Shown in pieces: positions 35,854-45,264 of a stretch of 64,000 bases of DNA. Each line of letters starts with the position of its first letter. Position 1 is the first letter of the stretch. A model generated the notes under the pieces. That model was not told where the DNA came from. It saw only the letters and a list, made by a program, of their open reading frames with translations, and ran no database searches. This DNA comes from Microbacterium nanhaiense (GTDB taxonomy: Bacteria; Actinomycetota; Actinomycetes; Actinomycetales; Microbacteriaceae), in contig NZ_BMMQ01000001.1 of NCBI RefSeq assembly GCF_014646015.1, positions 372,001 through 436,000 of the forward strand, in the 5' to 3' direction. The translations under genes were made by a program, and so were the position numbers.

Positions 35854-37278
35854 TCACACACCATAGTAGAGCTCGAACTCGTACGGGTGCGGGCGCTGCG
35901 CCATCGGCAGGACCTCGTTGTTGTACTTGTAGTCGATCCAGGTGTCGATGAGCTCCTGCGTGAACACGCCGCCCTCGAGCAGGTAGGCGTGGTCGTTGCG
36001 GAGCGACTCGAGGACCTCGGGGAGGGTCGTCGGAACCTGGGGGATGTTCTTGGCCTCCTCGGGGGGAAGCTCGTAGAGGTCCTTGTCGATCGGGTCCATC
36101 GGCTCGATGCGGTTCTTGATGCCGTCGAGGCCCGCCATGAGCTGCGCCGCGAAGGCGAAGTAGGGGTTGCCCGACGCGTCCGGCGCGCGGAACTCGATGC
36201 GCTTGGCCTTCGGGTTGGATCCGGTCAGCGGGATGCGGATCGCGGCCGAACGGTTGCCCGCCGAGTACACGAGGTTGATCGGCGCCTCGAAGCCCTTCAC
36301 CAGGCGGTGGTAGCTGTTGATGGTGGGGTTCGTGAACGCGAGCAGCGACGGGGCGTGCTTGAGGATGCCACCGATGTACCAGCGCGCGATGTCGGAGAGC
36401 TGACCGTAGCCCTGCTCGTCGAAGAAGAGCGGCTTGCCGTCGAGCCACAGCGACTGGTGGGTGTGCATGCCCGAACCGTTGTCGCCGAAGATCGGCTTCG
36501 GCATGAAGGTGGCGGTCTGGCCCCACTCTTCCGCGGTGTTCTTCACGACGTACTTGAACTTGAGCACGTCGTCCGCGGCGTGCACCATCGTGTCGAAGCG
36601 GTAGTTGATCTCGGCCTGGCCGGGGGCGCCGACCTCGTGGTGCGAGCGCTCGAGCTGAAGGCCCACGCCTTCGAGCTTCAGGCAGATCTCGTCGCGCAGG
36701 TCGGCCTGCTTGTCGACGGGCGCGACGGGGAAGTAGCCGCCCTTGACGGAGGTCTTGTTACCGAGGTTTCCGCCCTCTTCTTCGCGGCCGCTGTTCCAGT
36801 GCGCCTCTTCCGAGTCGACCGAGTAGAAGCTCTTGCCGCCGGTCACCTCGTAGCGCACGTCGTCGAAGATGTAGAACTCCGCCTCGGGCGCGAAGTACGC
36901 CGTGTCGGCGATGCCGGTGGAGGCCAGGTACTTCTCGGCCTTCTTCGCGACCTGGCGCGGGTCCTTCGAGTACACCTCGCCGTTGCGCGGGTTGTAGATG
37001 TCGAAGATCATCACGAGCGTCTTGTGCGTGCGGAACGGGTCGATGTACGCCGTCGTCACATCCGGGATGAGCTGCAGGTCCGACTCGTCGATCGAGGCGA
37101 AACCGCGGATCGAGGAGCCATCGAACATCTGGCCCGTCGTGAAGAAGTCTTCGTCGACCGTCGACGCCGGGATGTTGAAGTGCTGCTGCACACCGGGGAG
37201 GTCGGTGAAGCGGATGTCGAGGAACTTGACGTCCTCTTCCTTGATATAGGCGAGAACTTCGGACGGGTCCTTGAACAT
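35854..37278 (-). CDS. glnA: Glutamine synthetase type I
   Basis: The 474-residue enzyme makes glutamine from glutamate, ammonia and ATP. Visible signatures are FDGSSIRGF, the ATP-site [19 protein letters not shown], the NRSAAIRIP motif and [17 protein letters not shown]. The [10 protein letters not shown] segment holds the tyrosine adenylylated in GSI-beta enzymes, so GlnE-type regulation is expected. The start ATG 37278 has GGAG six bases upstream. Confidence 0.97.
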   Translation of the reverse strand: MFKDPSEVLAYIKEEDVKFLDIRFTDLPGVQQHFNIPASTVDEDFFTTGQMFDGSSIRGFASIDESDLQLIPDVTTAYIDPFRTHKTLVMIFDIYNPRNGEVYSKDPRQVAKKAEKYLASTGIADTAYFAPEAEFYIFDDVRYEVTGGKSFYSVDSEEAHWNSGREEEGGNLGNKTSVKGGYFPVAPVDKQADLRDEICLKLEGVGLQLERSHHEVGAPGQAEINYRFDTMVHAADDVLKFKYVVKNTAEEWGQTATFMPKPIFGDNGSGMHTHQSLWLDGKPLFFDEQGYGQLSDIARWYIGGILKHAPSLLAFTNPTINSYHRLVKGFEAPINLVYSAGNRSAAIRIPLTGSNPKAKRIEFRAPDASGNPYFAFAAQLMAGLDGIKNRIEPMDPIDKDLYELPPEEAKNIPQVPTTLPEVLESLRNDHAYLLEGGVFTQELIDTWIDYKYNNEVLPMAQRPHPYEFELYYGV

Positions 37279-37460
37279 GAGTGCTCCAGATTGGGAGAGA
37301 TGTCGGATCAGCGCCAGCCGGGCTGATACATCGAAACTATCGCCGCACGATTGCTCCGGCATGTCTCGTGTGTTTCCCCGATGTTACGGGGGTAACGGTG
37401 CGGTACTCAAACCCGCACCGCTCCCAGAGGCGGCACAACGCCGCCGAATAGGCTGGATCC

Positions 37461-37865
37461 GTGACCAGTTCTGCATCTTCGTCCGACTATGTCGGCAAGT
37501 CGCTTGGGCTTCCGCAGAGCGGGCCCGGAAGCCTCGCCACCTTGCCACGCAGGATCGGCGCGTTCGCGACCGACTGGGCCGCCGTCGTCCTGATCTCGGC
37601 CGCGTTCTTCGACTACACGTGGTGGTCGGAGCTCATCATCTTCTTCGTGCTCCAGGTGGTGTTCATCCCCACGGCGGGAGGAAGCCCGGGGCATCGGATC
37701 TGGGGCCTGCGCGTGACCCGGGCCGACGGATCCTGGACGGGCCTGTGGCGACCGATCGTTCGCGCGGCCCTGACGGTCATCGTGATCCCCGCGGCGATCT
37801 GGGACGCGGACAACCGCGGCCTCCACGACCTGGCCGCGGGCACGATCCTGGTCCGCGCCCGGTAA
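37461..37865 (+). CDS. RDD family membrane protein
   Basis: The 134-residue protein starts at GTG 37461. RDD features are RRIGAFATDWAAVVLISAAF in the first helix, SPGHRIWGLRVTRADGS, and a closing NRGLHDLAAGTILVRAR. It has three membrane helices. The role is unknown; this gene is commonly next to glnA in actinobacteria and divergent from it. Confidence 0.85.
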   Translation: MTSSASSSDYVGKSLGLPQSGPGSLATLPRRIGAFATDWAAVVLISAAFFDYTWWSELIIFFVLQVVFIPTAGGSPGHRIWGLRVTRADGSWTGLWRPIVRAALTVIVIPAAIWDADNRGLHDLAAGTILVRAR

Positions 37866-37908
37866 CGCAGAAGGGTCCCGCCACGCGGCGGGACCCTTCT
37901 GCGTTACC
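37861..37908. terminator. Perfect 22-bp bidirectional hairpin
   Basis: GGTAACGCAGAAGGGTCCCG at the start of the left arm (37861-37882) pairs without mismatch with 37887-37908 around an ACGC loop. The RDD stop codon is inside the stem. It lies between convergent genes and should terminate both. Confidence 0.85.
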
Positions 37909-37915
37909 GGAGCGA

Positions 37916-38632
37916 CTAGCGGGGCGTCTTCGGTGCGCGGGCGCGCATGGGGTCGATGCCCTTCGGGATGGGCAGAGCCGTGGCGCCGCCGCGCGAGATC
38001 GACTCGGTCCGGGCGACGAGCTGTGCCATACCGTTGCGGTCGACCTTCTTCGGGAGCTTCTTGATCTGCTTCGCGAGCTGATCGATGGCGACCTCGCCCT
38101 CGCCCTTGCCGATGAAGAACTCCGTCACCGGCACCGAGTCATGCGTGATGCGGCGCGCGACGGTGCGCTCCTTCTTCATGAGCTTCTCGAGCTTCGAACG
38201 GGAACCCTCGCCGACCAGGACGACGCCGCCGCGGCCGACCGCACGGTAGACGACGTCCTGCGTCTTCGGGTTGATGCCGACCGGCATCTCCTCGCCGCGC
38301 CAGTTCCGCCCGAGCATGTTCGAGACGACGTGGCCGCCGGCGCCGGGCATGCCGTCGAGCTTGATGTACATCGCCTTCGTGGCGAGCCGGTTCATCGTGA
38401 GCATCGCCACGATCATGCCGACCATGAGGCCGAAGAAGCCCCAGAGGATCGCGAACCACCAGCGCTGCTGGGTGAGCAGCGCGAACAGCACGCCCAGGCC
38501 CGTGCCGAGGACGAGGATGACCGGCAGAACCCACACCACCCACGGGAACGGATCCTTCGTGAACGTGATGAGCTGTTTGATCGTGGAGAAGATGCCGGGG
38601 CGCTTCTCGGGGGCTGCCGTGCGTGATGCCAT
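37916..38632 (-). CDS. DUF4191 membrane protein
   Basis: The 238-residue protein has two adjacent membrane helices (about residues 30-52 and 57-80) and a basic cytosolic domain (NMLGRNWRGEEMPVGINPKT, LVGEGSRSKLEKLMKKERT, KQIKKLPKKV). This matches DUF4191, conserved in actinobacteria near glnA and lipoate genes. The biochemical role is unknown. Confidence 0.85.
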   Translation of the reverse strand: MASRTAAPEKRPGIFSTIKQLITFTKDPFPWVVWVLPVILVLGTGLGVLFALLTQQRWWFAILWGFFGLMVGMIVAMLTMNRLATKAMYIKLDGMPGAGGHVVSNMLGRNWRGEEMPVGINPKTQDVVYRAVGRGGVVLVGEGSRSKLEKLMKKERTVARRITHDSVPVTEFFIGKGEGEVAIDQLAKQIKKLPKKVDRNGMAQLVARTESISRGGATALPIPKGIDPMRARAPKTPR

Positions 38633-38767
38633 ACCCCCAGTTTACCTAGCTCGGGCTGGGGTATGTATGCCGGGGCAGCGCGTGCACAGGGCGCGAGTGC
38701 CGGGCAGTTATCCACAATGCGCGGCCGCACCGCTCGCGGGCGCGGCCGCGCGCGTCATGCTGGGGCC

Positions 38768-40084
38768 ATGGACGCGACCGTACCCACCATTGAGGTGCTC
38801 GACCTGGCCGTGCATCGGATCCGCCGGGTGGCCCCGCCCGAGGCGCCGTATCCCGCGACGCGCGCAACGGTGGGCGGCGAGGAGACCGTGCTGCTCGTCG
38901 ACACGGACGCCCTCCAGGGGTGGCGGGGTTGGCGCTGCCGCGGAACGCAGCACCTCCTCGCGCCACTGGACATTGTGCGGTGCGACGACGGGCACGAGGC
39001 CGTCTTCCCGGACCTGCGCGAGCCGGTGTCGCGGGCATGCGGCGAACGCGAGGCCGCCGGGGTCGGCTGGCGGCGAGGCGAGGCCGTGACCCTCCTGGTG
39101 TCGCTCGTGCGGGGCGTGGCCGAGGCCGCGGCCATCGATGCCGTCGAGGGGCCCGGTGAGTGGTGGATCGCCGCCGACGGCCGCCCCATGTTCGTATTCG
39201 TGGACGGAGCGGGCGACACCGTCGTGTCCGCCGCACGAATCTTCGTCGACAGGGTGGCCGCGCAGATCGACGACCGCGTTCTGGTGCGGGCGATCGACGA
39301 TGTTCGGGCGGGCCTCGACCGACCCGAAGCACTCGCGCGCCGGCTCGATGACCTGGAGGAGCCGTTGTTCGACGCGGCCGCGCCGCAACCGATCGAGAGC
39401 GAGGCGCGGCCCACTGGCGAGGGTCGAACGGGGCGCGCGATCGGGTTCGACGCCGAAGACGCCGACGTATCGGGGTCGTGGCTCCGTGATGCCCTCGACC
39501 GCCACATCGATTCATCCCTGGGCGAGCTGCTTCGCGACGCCGTCAGCTCGGTCACGGACCGGCTCGCGTCTCGTCGGGCCCGGCGGGCGTCGAGCACGCG
39601 GCCGCGTGGGCGCCGCCGGAACGGGGGAGCGCGCGCGGAAAAGGGGGCGCGGTGGCCCCTCGCAGTCGTCGGATCGGCTGTCGTCGCAGTCGTCGTCGGC
39701 GCGGGGATGCTGTGGCCCGCGGGAGCCCCGGATGCGCGTGCGCGCGAGGAGGGCCCCGCGCCCGTCGCTCCCACGCAGGCGGCTCCGTCTCCGACCGCGG
39801 AACCCGAGCCCGACGTCGACGATGTGCACGGCGACGATCCTCTGCGGGCCGCCGACGCTCTCCTCGCCGCGTGGGACGCGTGCGGCGAGGCCTGTGGGGC
39901 TCCCGATCATGTCGGACGGGCGGGCGCGGCGGCGCACGAGGCTCGCGCGCTGCGTCTCATCGACGACTACGGGGCAGTGGCGCTCATCGAAGTGACGGCA
40001 CCCGAGACCCGAGCGCAACTCCTCGTCGTCGAACTCGTCGGCGAGGTGTGGCGGGTCCGCGATCTCTACGACGCACCCGAATAA
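38768..40084 (+). CDS. Hypothetical single-pass membrane protein
   Basis: The 438-residue protein has a cytosolic N-terminal domain of about 280 residues, an Arg-rich stretch (about 265-295) and one membrane helix (about 297-317). A Pro/Ala linker and a small extracellular domain with two cysteines follow (DACGEACGAPDHVG). It ends QLLVVELVGEVWRVRDLYD, resembling an NTF2-like fold. Start ATG 38768. I do not recognise the family; it seems lineage-specific. Confidence 0.7.
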   Translation: MDATVPTIEVLDLAVHRIRRVAPPEAPYPATRATVGGEETVLLVDTDALQGWRGWRCRGTQHLLAPLDIVRCDDGHEAVFPDLREPVSRACGEREAAGVGWRRGEAVTLLVSLVRGVAEAAAIDAVEGPGEWWIAADGRPMFVFVDGAGDTVVSAARIFVDRVAAQIDDRVLVRAIDDVRAGLDRPEALARRLDDLEEPLFDAAAPQPIESEARPTGEGRTGRAIGFDAEDADVSGSWLRDALDRHIDSSLGELLRDAVSSVTDRLASRRARRASSTRPRGRRRNGGARAEKGARWPLAVVGSAVVAVVVGAGMLWPAGAPDARAREEGPAPVAPTQAAPSPTAEPEPDVDDVHGDDPLRAADALLAAWDACGEACGAPDHVGRAGAAAHEARALRLIDDYGAVALIEVTAPETRAQLLVVELVGEVWRVRDLYDAPE

Positions 40085-40088
40085 CGCC

Positions 40089-40122
40089 GGAAGGGGCCGC
40101 GCCGGACGGCGCGACCCCTTCC
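40089..40122. terminator. Hairpin terminator between convergent genes
   Basis: GGAAGGGGCCGCGCC pairs with GGCGCGACCCCTTCC with one mismatch and a short loop. It lies between the hypothetical protein gene and sucB, which converge here. Confidence 0.75.
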
Positions 40123-40138
40123 AGGGACGGAACTCGAT

Positions 40139-42202
40139 TCACATACCGAGGTTCGCGGCGAAGTTCGCCTCCTCGAGGCGGTTCTTGACCGCCGAGAGGT
40201 AGCGGGCCGCGTCGGCGCCGTCGATCGTGCGGTGGTCGTACGACAGCGCGAGGTACACGTACGAGCGCACGCCGATCGCGTCGACGCCGTCGACCTTCGT
40301 CACGCCGGGGCGCTTGTAGACGATGCCGGTACCCAGGATCGCCGACTGCGGGAGGAACACGAGCGGCGTGTCGAAGAGCGCGCCGCGCGAACCCGTGTTG
40401 GTGATCGTGAAGGTACCGCCGGCGAGGTCGTCCGGCTTCAGCTTGCCGTCGCGCGTGCGAGCGGCGAGATCAGCGATACCCGCCGCGATCTCGGCGATCG
40501 ACTTCGACGAGGCGTCGCGCAGCACGGGCGTGTACAGGCCCTTGGGCGTGTCGACCGCGATCGAGAGGTTCTCGTGGTCGGGGTAGACGATGTTCTCACC
40601 GTCGACCGTGGAGTTGATGATCGGGTACGCCTTGAGCGCCTCCACGGCAGCCAGCGAGAAGAACGACAGGAAGGACAGCTTCTGTCCGGTCTTCGCGAGG
40701 AAGTCGTTCTTGTACTGGTCGCGGAACTGCGACAGCTTCGTCACGTCGACCTCGACGACGGTCGTGAGCTGAGCGGTCGTGTTGAGCGACTCGACGGCGC
40801 GCGATGCGACGACCTTGCGGAGGCGGCTCATCGGCTGGGTCGTGCCGCGCAGCGGCGAGGTCTCGAGAACCGTCGACGGTGCAGCGGCCGGGGCTGCGGG
40901 AGCCGTCGATGCCGGGGCAGCCGGTGCGGTGGCCGACTTGGCGGCGGCGAGGACGTCCTCCTTGCGGATGCGACCGCCGACGCCCGTTCCGGTGACCGTC
41001 GACAGGTCGACGCCGTTCTGGGCGGCGATCTTGCGCACGAGCGGGGTGACGTAGGTCTTGCCGCTGGCGTCGGCGGGTGCCGCCGGAGCGGCGCTCGCGG
41101 ACGGTGCGGGCGCGGGAGCCGGAGCGGCGGGTGCCGCAGGTGCCTCGGGAGCCGGAGCGGCGGGCGCGGCCGGAGCCTCGGCGGCGGGAGCCGGTGCGGC
41201 GGGGGCCTCGGCGGCCGGGGCGGCGGGGGCGCCGGATCCGATGCGGGCGAGGACTGCGCCGATCTCGACGGTGTCGTCCTCGGGCGCGAGGAGCTCGAGA
41301 ACGGTGCCGGCGACGGGCGAGGGAACCTCGGTGTCGACCTTGTCGGTGGAGATCTCGAGGAGGGGCTCGTCGACCTCGACGGTGTCGCCGACCTGCTTGA
41401 GCCAGCGGGTGACGGTGCCCTCGGTGACGCTCTCGCCGAGTTCGGGGAGCGTGACGTCGGTGGCGTCGCCGGATGCGGCGGGAGCGGCCGGGGCAGCGGG
41501 TGCCTCGGCGGCGGGAGCCTCGGGAGCCGGAGCGGCGGGCGCGGCCGGAGCCTCGGCGGCGGGAGCCGGTGCGGCGGGGGCCTCGGCGGCCGGGGCGGCG
41601 GGGGCGCCGGATCCGATGCGGGCGAGGACTGCGCCGATCTCGACGGTGTCGTCCTCGGCCGCGAGGAGCTCGAGAACGGTGCCGGCGACGGGCGAGGGAA
41701 CCTCGGTGTCGACCTTGTCGGTGGAGATCTCGAGGAGGGGCTCGTCGACCTCGACGGTGTCGCCGACCTGCTTGAGCCAGCGGGTGACGGTGCCCTCGGT
41801 GACGCTCTCGCCGAGTTCGGGGAGCGTGACGTCGGTGGCGTCGCCGGATGCGGCGGGAGCGGCCGGGGCAGCGGGCGCCTCGGCAGCGGGAGCGGCAGGA
41901 GCGGGAGTGGCCTCGGCGGCTGCGGGCTCGGCGGCCGGGGCAGCGGGCGCGGCGCCCGTGCCGGAACCGTCACCGACGATCGCGAGCTGGGCGCCGACCT
42001 CGATCGTCTCGTCCTCCTCGGCGAAGATCGCCTCAAGGACACCCGCGACGGGCGACGGGATCTCGGTGTCGACCTTGTCGGTCGACACCTCGAGCAGCGG
42101 CTCGTCGACCTCTACGGTGTCGCCGACCTGCTTCAGCCAGCGAGTGACCGTTCCCTCGGTGACGCTCTCGCCGAGCGCGGGGAGGACAACGGAAGTACTC
42201 AT
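40139..42202 (-). CDS. sucB: 2-oxoglutarate dehydrogenase E2, dihydrolipoyl acyltransferase SucB
   Basis: The 687-residue protein has three lipoyl domains (lysine in STDKVDTE; first at Lys43, others at about 122-200 and 247-325). Ala/Pro linkers, a peripheral-subunit-binding domain (TPLVRKIAAQNGVDL, GGRIRKEDVL) and the catalytic domain with SYDHRTIDGADAARYL follow. It transfers acyl groups in the TCA-cycle complex or the actinobacterial mixed PDH/ODH complex. AAAGGAG precedes the ATG. Lipoyl domains 2 and 3 are near-identical at DNA level, a 375-bp tandem repeat. Confidence 0.93.
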   Translation of the reverse strand: MSTSVVLPALGESVTEGTVTRWLKQVGDTVEVDEPLLEVSTDKVDTEIPSPVAGVLEAIFAEEDETIEVGAQLAIVGDGSGTGAAPAAPAAEPAAAEATPAPAAPAAEAPAAPAAPAASGDATDVTLPELGESVTEGTVTRWLKQVGDTVEVDEPLLEISTDKVDTEVPSPVAGTVLELLAAEDDTVEIGAVLARIGSGAPAAPAAEAPAAPAPAAEAPAAPAAPAPEAPAAEAPAAPAAPAASGDATDVTLPELGESVTEGTVTRWLKQVGDTVEVDEPLLEISTDKVDTEVPSPVAGTVLELLAPEDDTVEIGAVLARIGSGAPAAPAAEAPAAPAPAAEAPAAPAAPAPEAPAAPAAPAPAPAPSASAAPAAPADASGKTYVTPLVRKIAAQNGVDLSTVTGTGVGGRIRKEDVLAAAKSATAPAAPASTAPAAPAAAPSTVLETSPLRGTTQPMSRLRKVVASRAVESLNTTAQLTTVVEVDVTKLSQFRDQYKNDFLAKTGQKLSFLSFFSLAAVEALKAYPIINSTVDGENIVYPDHENLSIAVDTPKGLYTPVLRDASSKSIAEIAAGIADLAARTRDGKLKPDDLAGGTFTITNTGSRGALFDTPLVFLPQSAILGTGIVYKRPGVTKVDGVDAIGVRSYVYLALSYDHRTIDGADAARYLSAVKNRLEEANFAANLGM
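41142..41891. repeat. 375-bp near-identical tandem repeat in sucB
   Basis: The two units (about 41142-41516 and 41517-41891) each encode one lipoyl domain plus an Ala/Pro linker and differ at only a few bases (for example GGGCGC against GGCCGC in the EDDT region). The near identity points to recent duplication or ongoing gene conversion. Confidence 0.85.
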
Positions 42203-42291
42203 ATGTGAGTCTCCTTTATAAAAAGGTTGAATTCTTGTATCAGCTTAGGGCACCGAGCCCACTGCCACGTAAGTGCCAGGTGGGCGCGGCG

Positions 42292-43695
42292 TCACATCGT
42301 GTGAAGAGGAGAACCCGCCAGCGCGAGGAATGCTTCCCCGAGCGCTTCGCTCTGCGACGGATGGGCGTGGATCAGCGGTGCGAGGTCATCGGCGCGCGCC
42401 TCCCACGCCACCGCAAGCTGGCCCTCCGTGATGAGTTCGCCGACGCGTTCGCCGACGAGGTGGACTCCCAGGATCGGACCGTTGTCGAGCGCGACGATCT
42501 TGACGGATCCGGCTCGCACGGGGCTACCCGCGGAAACGATCTCGCTCTTCGCATTGCCGGCGAGCGATACCTCCTGCGTGACGACCCTCTCGCCGTGAGC
42601 CTCGCGAGCCTGCGGTTCGGTCATGCCCACGGACGCGATCTCGGGGTTCGAGTAGGTCACCCGCGGGTAGAGCGCGTCGTCGAGCGGTGCCGGCGTGCGA
42701 CCGGCGATCGTCTCGGCGACGAAGATGCCCTGCCGGAAGCCGCGGTGTGCGAGCTGAGGGCCGGCCACGATGTCGCCGACCGCCCACACGCGGGACGCCG
42801 CCGTGCGCAGCTGAGCATCGGTCTGCACGAAGCCGCGCTCGAGCGTGATGCCGGCCTCCTCCAGGCCGAGCCCGGCGGTGTTCGGGCCGCGCCCGACGGC
42901 CACCAGTACGACATCCGCCTCGATGCGCGACGCATCGCCGTCGCGCTCGATCGCGACGGTGACGCCGTCCGCCGACTCCGTCACGCCCGTCACCCGTGCG
43001 CCGAGCTCGAGGGCGATGCCGCGGCGCCGGTACGCCTTCTCGAGAGCGGTGCGCGATGAGGGATCCTCGTTCGCGACGAGGTGATCGAGCGCCTCGACGA
43101 TCGTGACGTCTGCGCCCAGCGAACGCCAGGCGCTCGCGAACTCGACGCCGATGACTCCGCCGCCGAGAACCGCGACGCGCGCGGGAACCGATTCGAGCGC
43201 CAGCGCGGCCTCGGAGTCGAGGACGCGATCCGAGAACGCGATGCCCGGAATGGACCGGGAGGACGCCCCCGTCGCGACCACGACATCGGAACCGATGTAT
43301 CGGTCGCCGTCGACGGCGACAGCGGGGCGGCCGTCGACCGACGTCAGTGTTCCGCGACCCGTGACGAGCTCGATCCCGCGCGCCCTCACGAGCGAACTCA
43401 ATCCGCGGTGCTTTCCCTCGACGAGCGCACGGCGCCACTCGAGGGCGGCGGTCGCGTCGATGCCGTCGAGGCTCGCCGTCACGCCGACGGCCGCCGCGTG
43501 CCGCACGCTGTCGGCGACCTCCGCCGTGTGCAGCAGGGCCTTGGTGGGAACGCAGCCGCGGTGCAGGCAGGTGCCGCCGAGCAGGTCTTGCTCGACGACG
43601 ACCGTGCGCGCACCGAGCTCGGCAGCGCGCAGCGCGGCGGCGTAGCCGCCGCTGCCGCCGCCGAGGACGACGAGGTCGAAGGTGTAGTCCGTCAC
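42292..43695 (-). CDS. lpdA: Dihydrolipoyl dehydrogenase
   Basis: The 467-residue flavoprotein reoxidises dihydrolipoamide. Visible are FAD-binding LGGGSGGYAAAL, the disulfide in GGTCLHRGCVPTKALL, NAD-binding VAVLGGGVIGVEFAS and the active-site HAHPSQSEALGE (His and Glu). It starts at GTG 43695, 22 bases after pepA. It lies 89 bases upstream of sucB on the same strand and would serve that complex. Confidence 0.93.
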   Translation of the reverse strand: MTDYTFDLVVLGGGSGGYAAALRAAELGARTVVVEQDLLGGTCLHRGCVPTKALLHTAEVADSVRHAAAVGVTASLDGIDATAALEWRRALVEGKHRGLSSLVRARGIELVTGRGTLTSVDGRPAVAVDGDRYIGSDVVVATGASSRSIPGIAFSDRVLDSEAALALESVPARVAVLGGGVIGVEFASAWRSLGADVTIVEALDHLVANEDPSSRTALEKAYRRRGIALELGARVTGVTESADGVTVAIERDGDASRIEADVVLVAVGRGPNTAGLGLEEAGITLERGFVQTDAQLRTAASRVWAVGDIVAGPQLAHRGFRQGIFVAETIAGRTPAPLDDALYPRVTYSNPEIASVGMTEPQAREAHGERVVTQEVSLAGNAKSEIVSAGSPVRAGSVKIVALDNGPILGVHLVGERVGELITEGQLAVAWEARADDLAPLIHAHPSQSEALGEAFLALAGSPLHTM

Positions 43696-43717
43696 GAGCG
43701 GATCCGTTCTCGCGTGG

Positions 43718-45205
43718 TCAGGCGACGTCGCCGCCGGCGACGACGAAGTCGATGAGCGCGCGCGTAGAGGCGCCCGTCGGACCCTTGTCGGTGAAGCCAT
43801 AGGCGGAGGAGGTGCTCATGCCGCTACCCGCGATGTCCAGGTGCACCCACGGAATCCGATCGGCTTCCGGGTCGTTGTCGATCCGGCCGACGAAGCGCTG
43901 CAGGAAGAGCCCAGCGAACACCGTGCCCGCGGCGCGGTCGCCGACGTTCGCGTTCTGCATGTCCGCCACGCGCGAGTCGAGCGCGGGCTGCATGTGCTCC
44001 ATGAGCGGCAGGGCCCAGGCGTGCTCGCCCGTTCGGTCGGCGGCGAGGAGGAAGGCATCGGGGGCGTCGCCGTGACCCATCACGCCGGTGTGCCGCGTGC
44101 CGAGCGCGATGATGACGGCGCCCGTCAGGGTGGCGACATCGACGATCACGTCGGGGTTCTCGCGGCTCGCCGCGACGAGACCGTCGGCCATGACGAGGCG
44201 GCCCTCGGCGTCGGTATTGGTGACCTCGACGGTCGTGCCGTCGGCCATGACGAGCACGTCGCCGGGCCGCGTCGCCTTGCCCGAGGGCATGTTGTCCGCG
44301 ATGCACATCCACGCCGTGACGTGTACGGGCAGCTCGAGCTGCGCGGCCGCGCGGACGACGGCCAGCACCTCGGCGGCGCCCGTCATGTCCTCCTGCATGC
44401 CGATCATGCTCGCGGCGGGCTTCAGCGAGAGGCCGCCCGTGTCGAAGGTGATGCCCTTGCCGACGAGGGCGACGTGACGCTCGGCGCCTTCCGGTGCGTA
44501 ATCGAGGCGAACGAGGCGCGGCGGACGGTCCGAGCCGGCGCCGACGCCGAGGATGCCGCCGAAGCCGCCCTCCGCGAGGGCCCGCTCGTCCCAGATCGTG
44601 GCCTGGATCGGCAGAGCGGCGACCGATTCGGCGGCGTAGTCCGCGAGCTGAGCGGGGCTCTGACGGTCCGCGGGAGTCGAGACCAGGTCCTTCACCATCG
44701 CGACGGCCTCACCCGCGACGCGCGCCGGGCGGAGATCCTCGTCCGAGACCGACTCCGGCGCCGTCACGAGCACCCGGCTCGCGCGGCGCGACGCGGCGCG
44801 CTCCTCGTCGGAGAGGTTCTTCAGCGAGTCGAACGCGTAGCCGCCGAGGATCGCACCCTCCGCGGCGCCCCGCCATGCGCCGTCGATGTCATCGGCGACG
44901 TCGACCGCGACGGTGTCGAAACCGGTCAGCTGGCGCACGCCGGCACCGATCTGCTCGCGCACATCGTGCACGCTGGCGTTCTCGCCGATGCCGACGACGG
45001 CGAGGGGCTTGTCGGTGTACTCGGGTGCGTGGACGCGCTGGTAGGAGCCCTTCTTGCCCGTGAACGCGATGGCGTCGAGCGCGGTGCGCAGACCGGGGAA
45101 TCGGTCGGCGTCGAGGTCTTCGACGCTGGCGACGGCGAGCACGAGGGCGTCGGCCTCGGCATCGCGGAAGGGAACATGCGAGATCGAGATATCAGGAATC
45201 GGCAT
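43718..45205 (-). CDS. pepA: Leucyl aminopeptidase PepA (M17)
   Basis: The 495-residue enzyme shows the M17 catalytic region: GKGITFDTGGLSLK, MQEDMTGAA and NTDAEGRLVMADGL, giving the Lys, Asp and Glu ligands of the two-metal site. The N-terminal macro-like domain is the usual length. It removes N-terminal residues from peptides in the cytosol. First gene before lpdA-sucB; divergent from the PAC2 gene. Confidence 0.93.
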   Translation of the reverse strand: MPIPDISISHVPFRDAEADALVLAVASVEDLDADRFPGLRTALDAIAFTGKKGSYQRVHAPEYTDKPLAVVGIGENASVHDVREQIGAGVRQLTGFDTVAVDVADDIDGAWRGAAEGAILGGYAFDSLKNLSDEERAASRRASRVLVTAPESVSDEDLRPARVAGEAVAMVKDLVSTPADRQSPAQLADYAAESVAALPIQATIWDERALAEGGFGGILGVGAGSDRPPRLVRLDYAPEGAERHVALVGKGITFDTGGLSLKPAASMIGMQEDMTGAAEVLAVVRAAAQLELPVHVTAWMCIADNMPSGKATRPGDVLVMADGTTVEVTNTDAEGRLVMADGLVAASRENPDVIVDVATLTGAVIIALGTRHTGVMGHGDAPDAFLLAADRTGEHAWALPLMEHMQPALDSRVADMQNANVGDRAAGTVFAGLFLQRFVGRIDNDPEADRIPWVHLDIAGSGMSTSSAYGFTDKGPTGASTRALIDFVVAGGDVA

Positions 45206-45264
45206 GATTCCATCCTAGGTCGGCCGCCGGCCCAGGCGGCGGCTCGCGGAATTACGATAGAGGG

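Noticed and set aside
40232..42208. Long plus-strand open frame opposite sucB
   Set aside because: It is low-complexity Gly/Arg/Val sequence produced by high-GC codon bias on the complement of the Ala/Pro linkers, with no motif or ribosome site.
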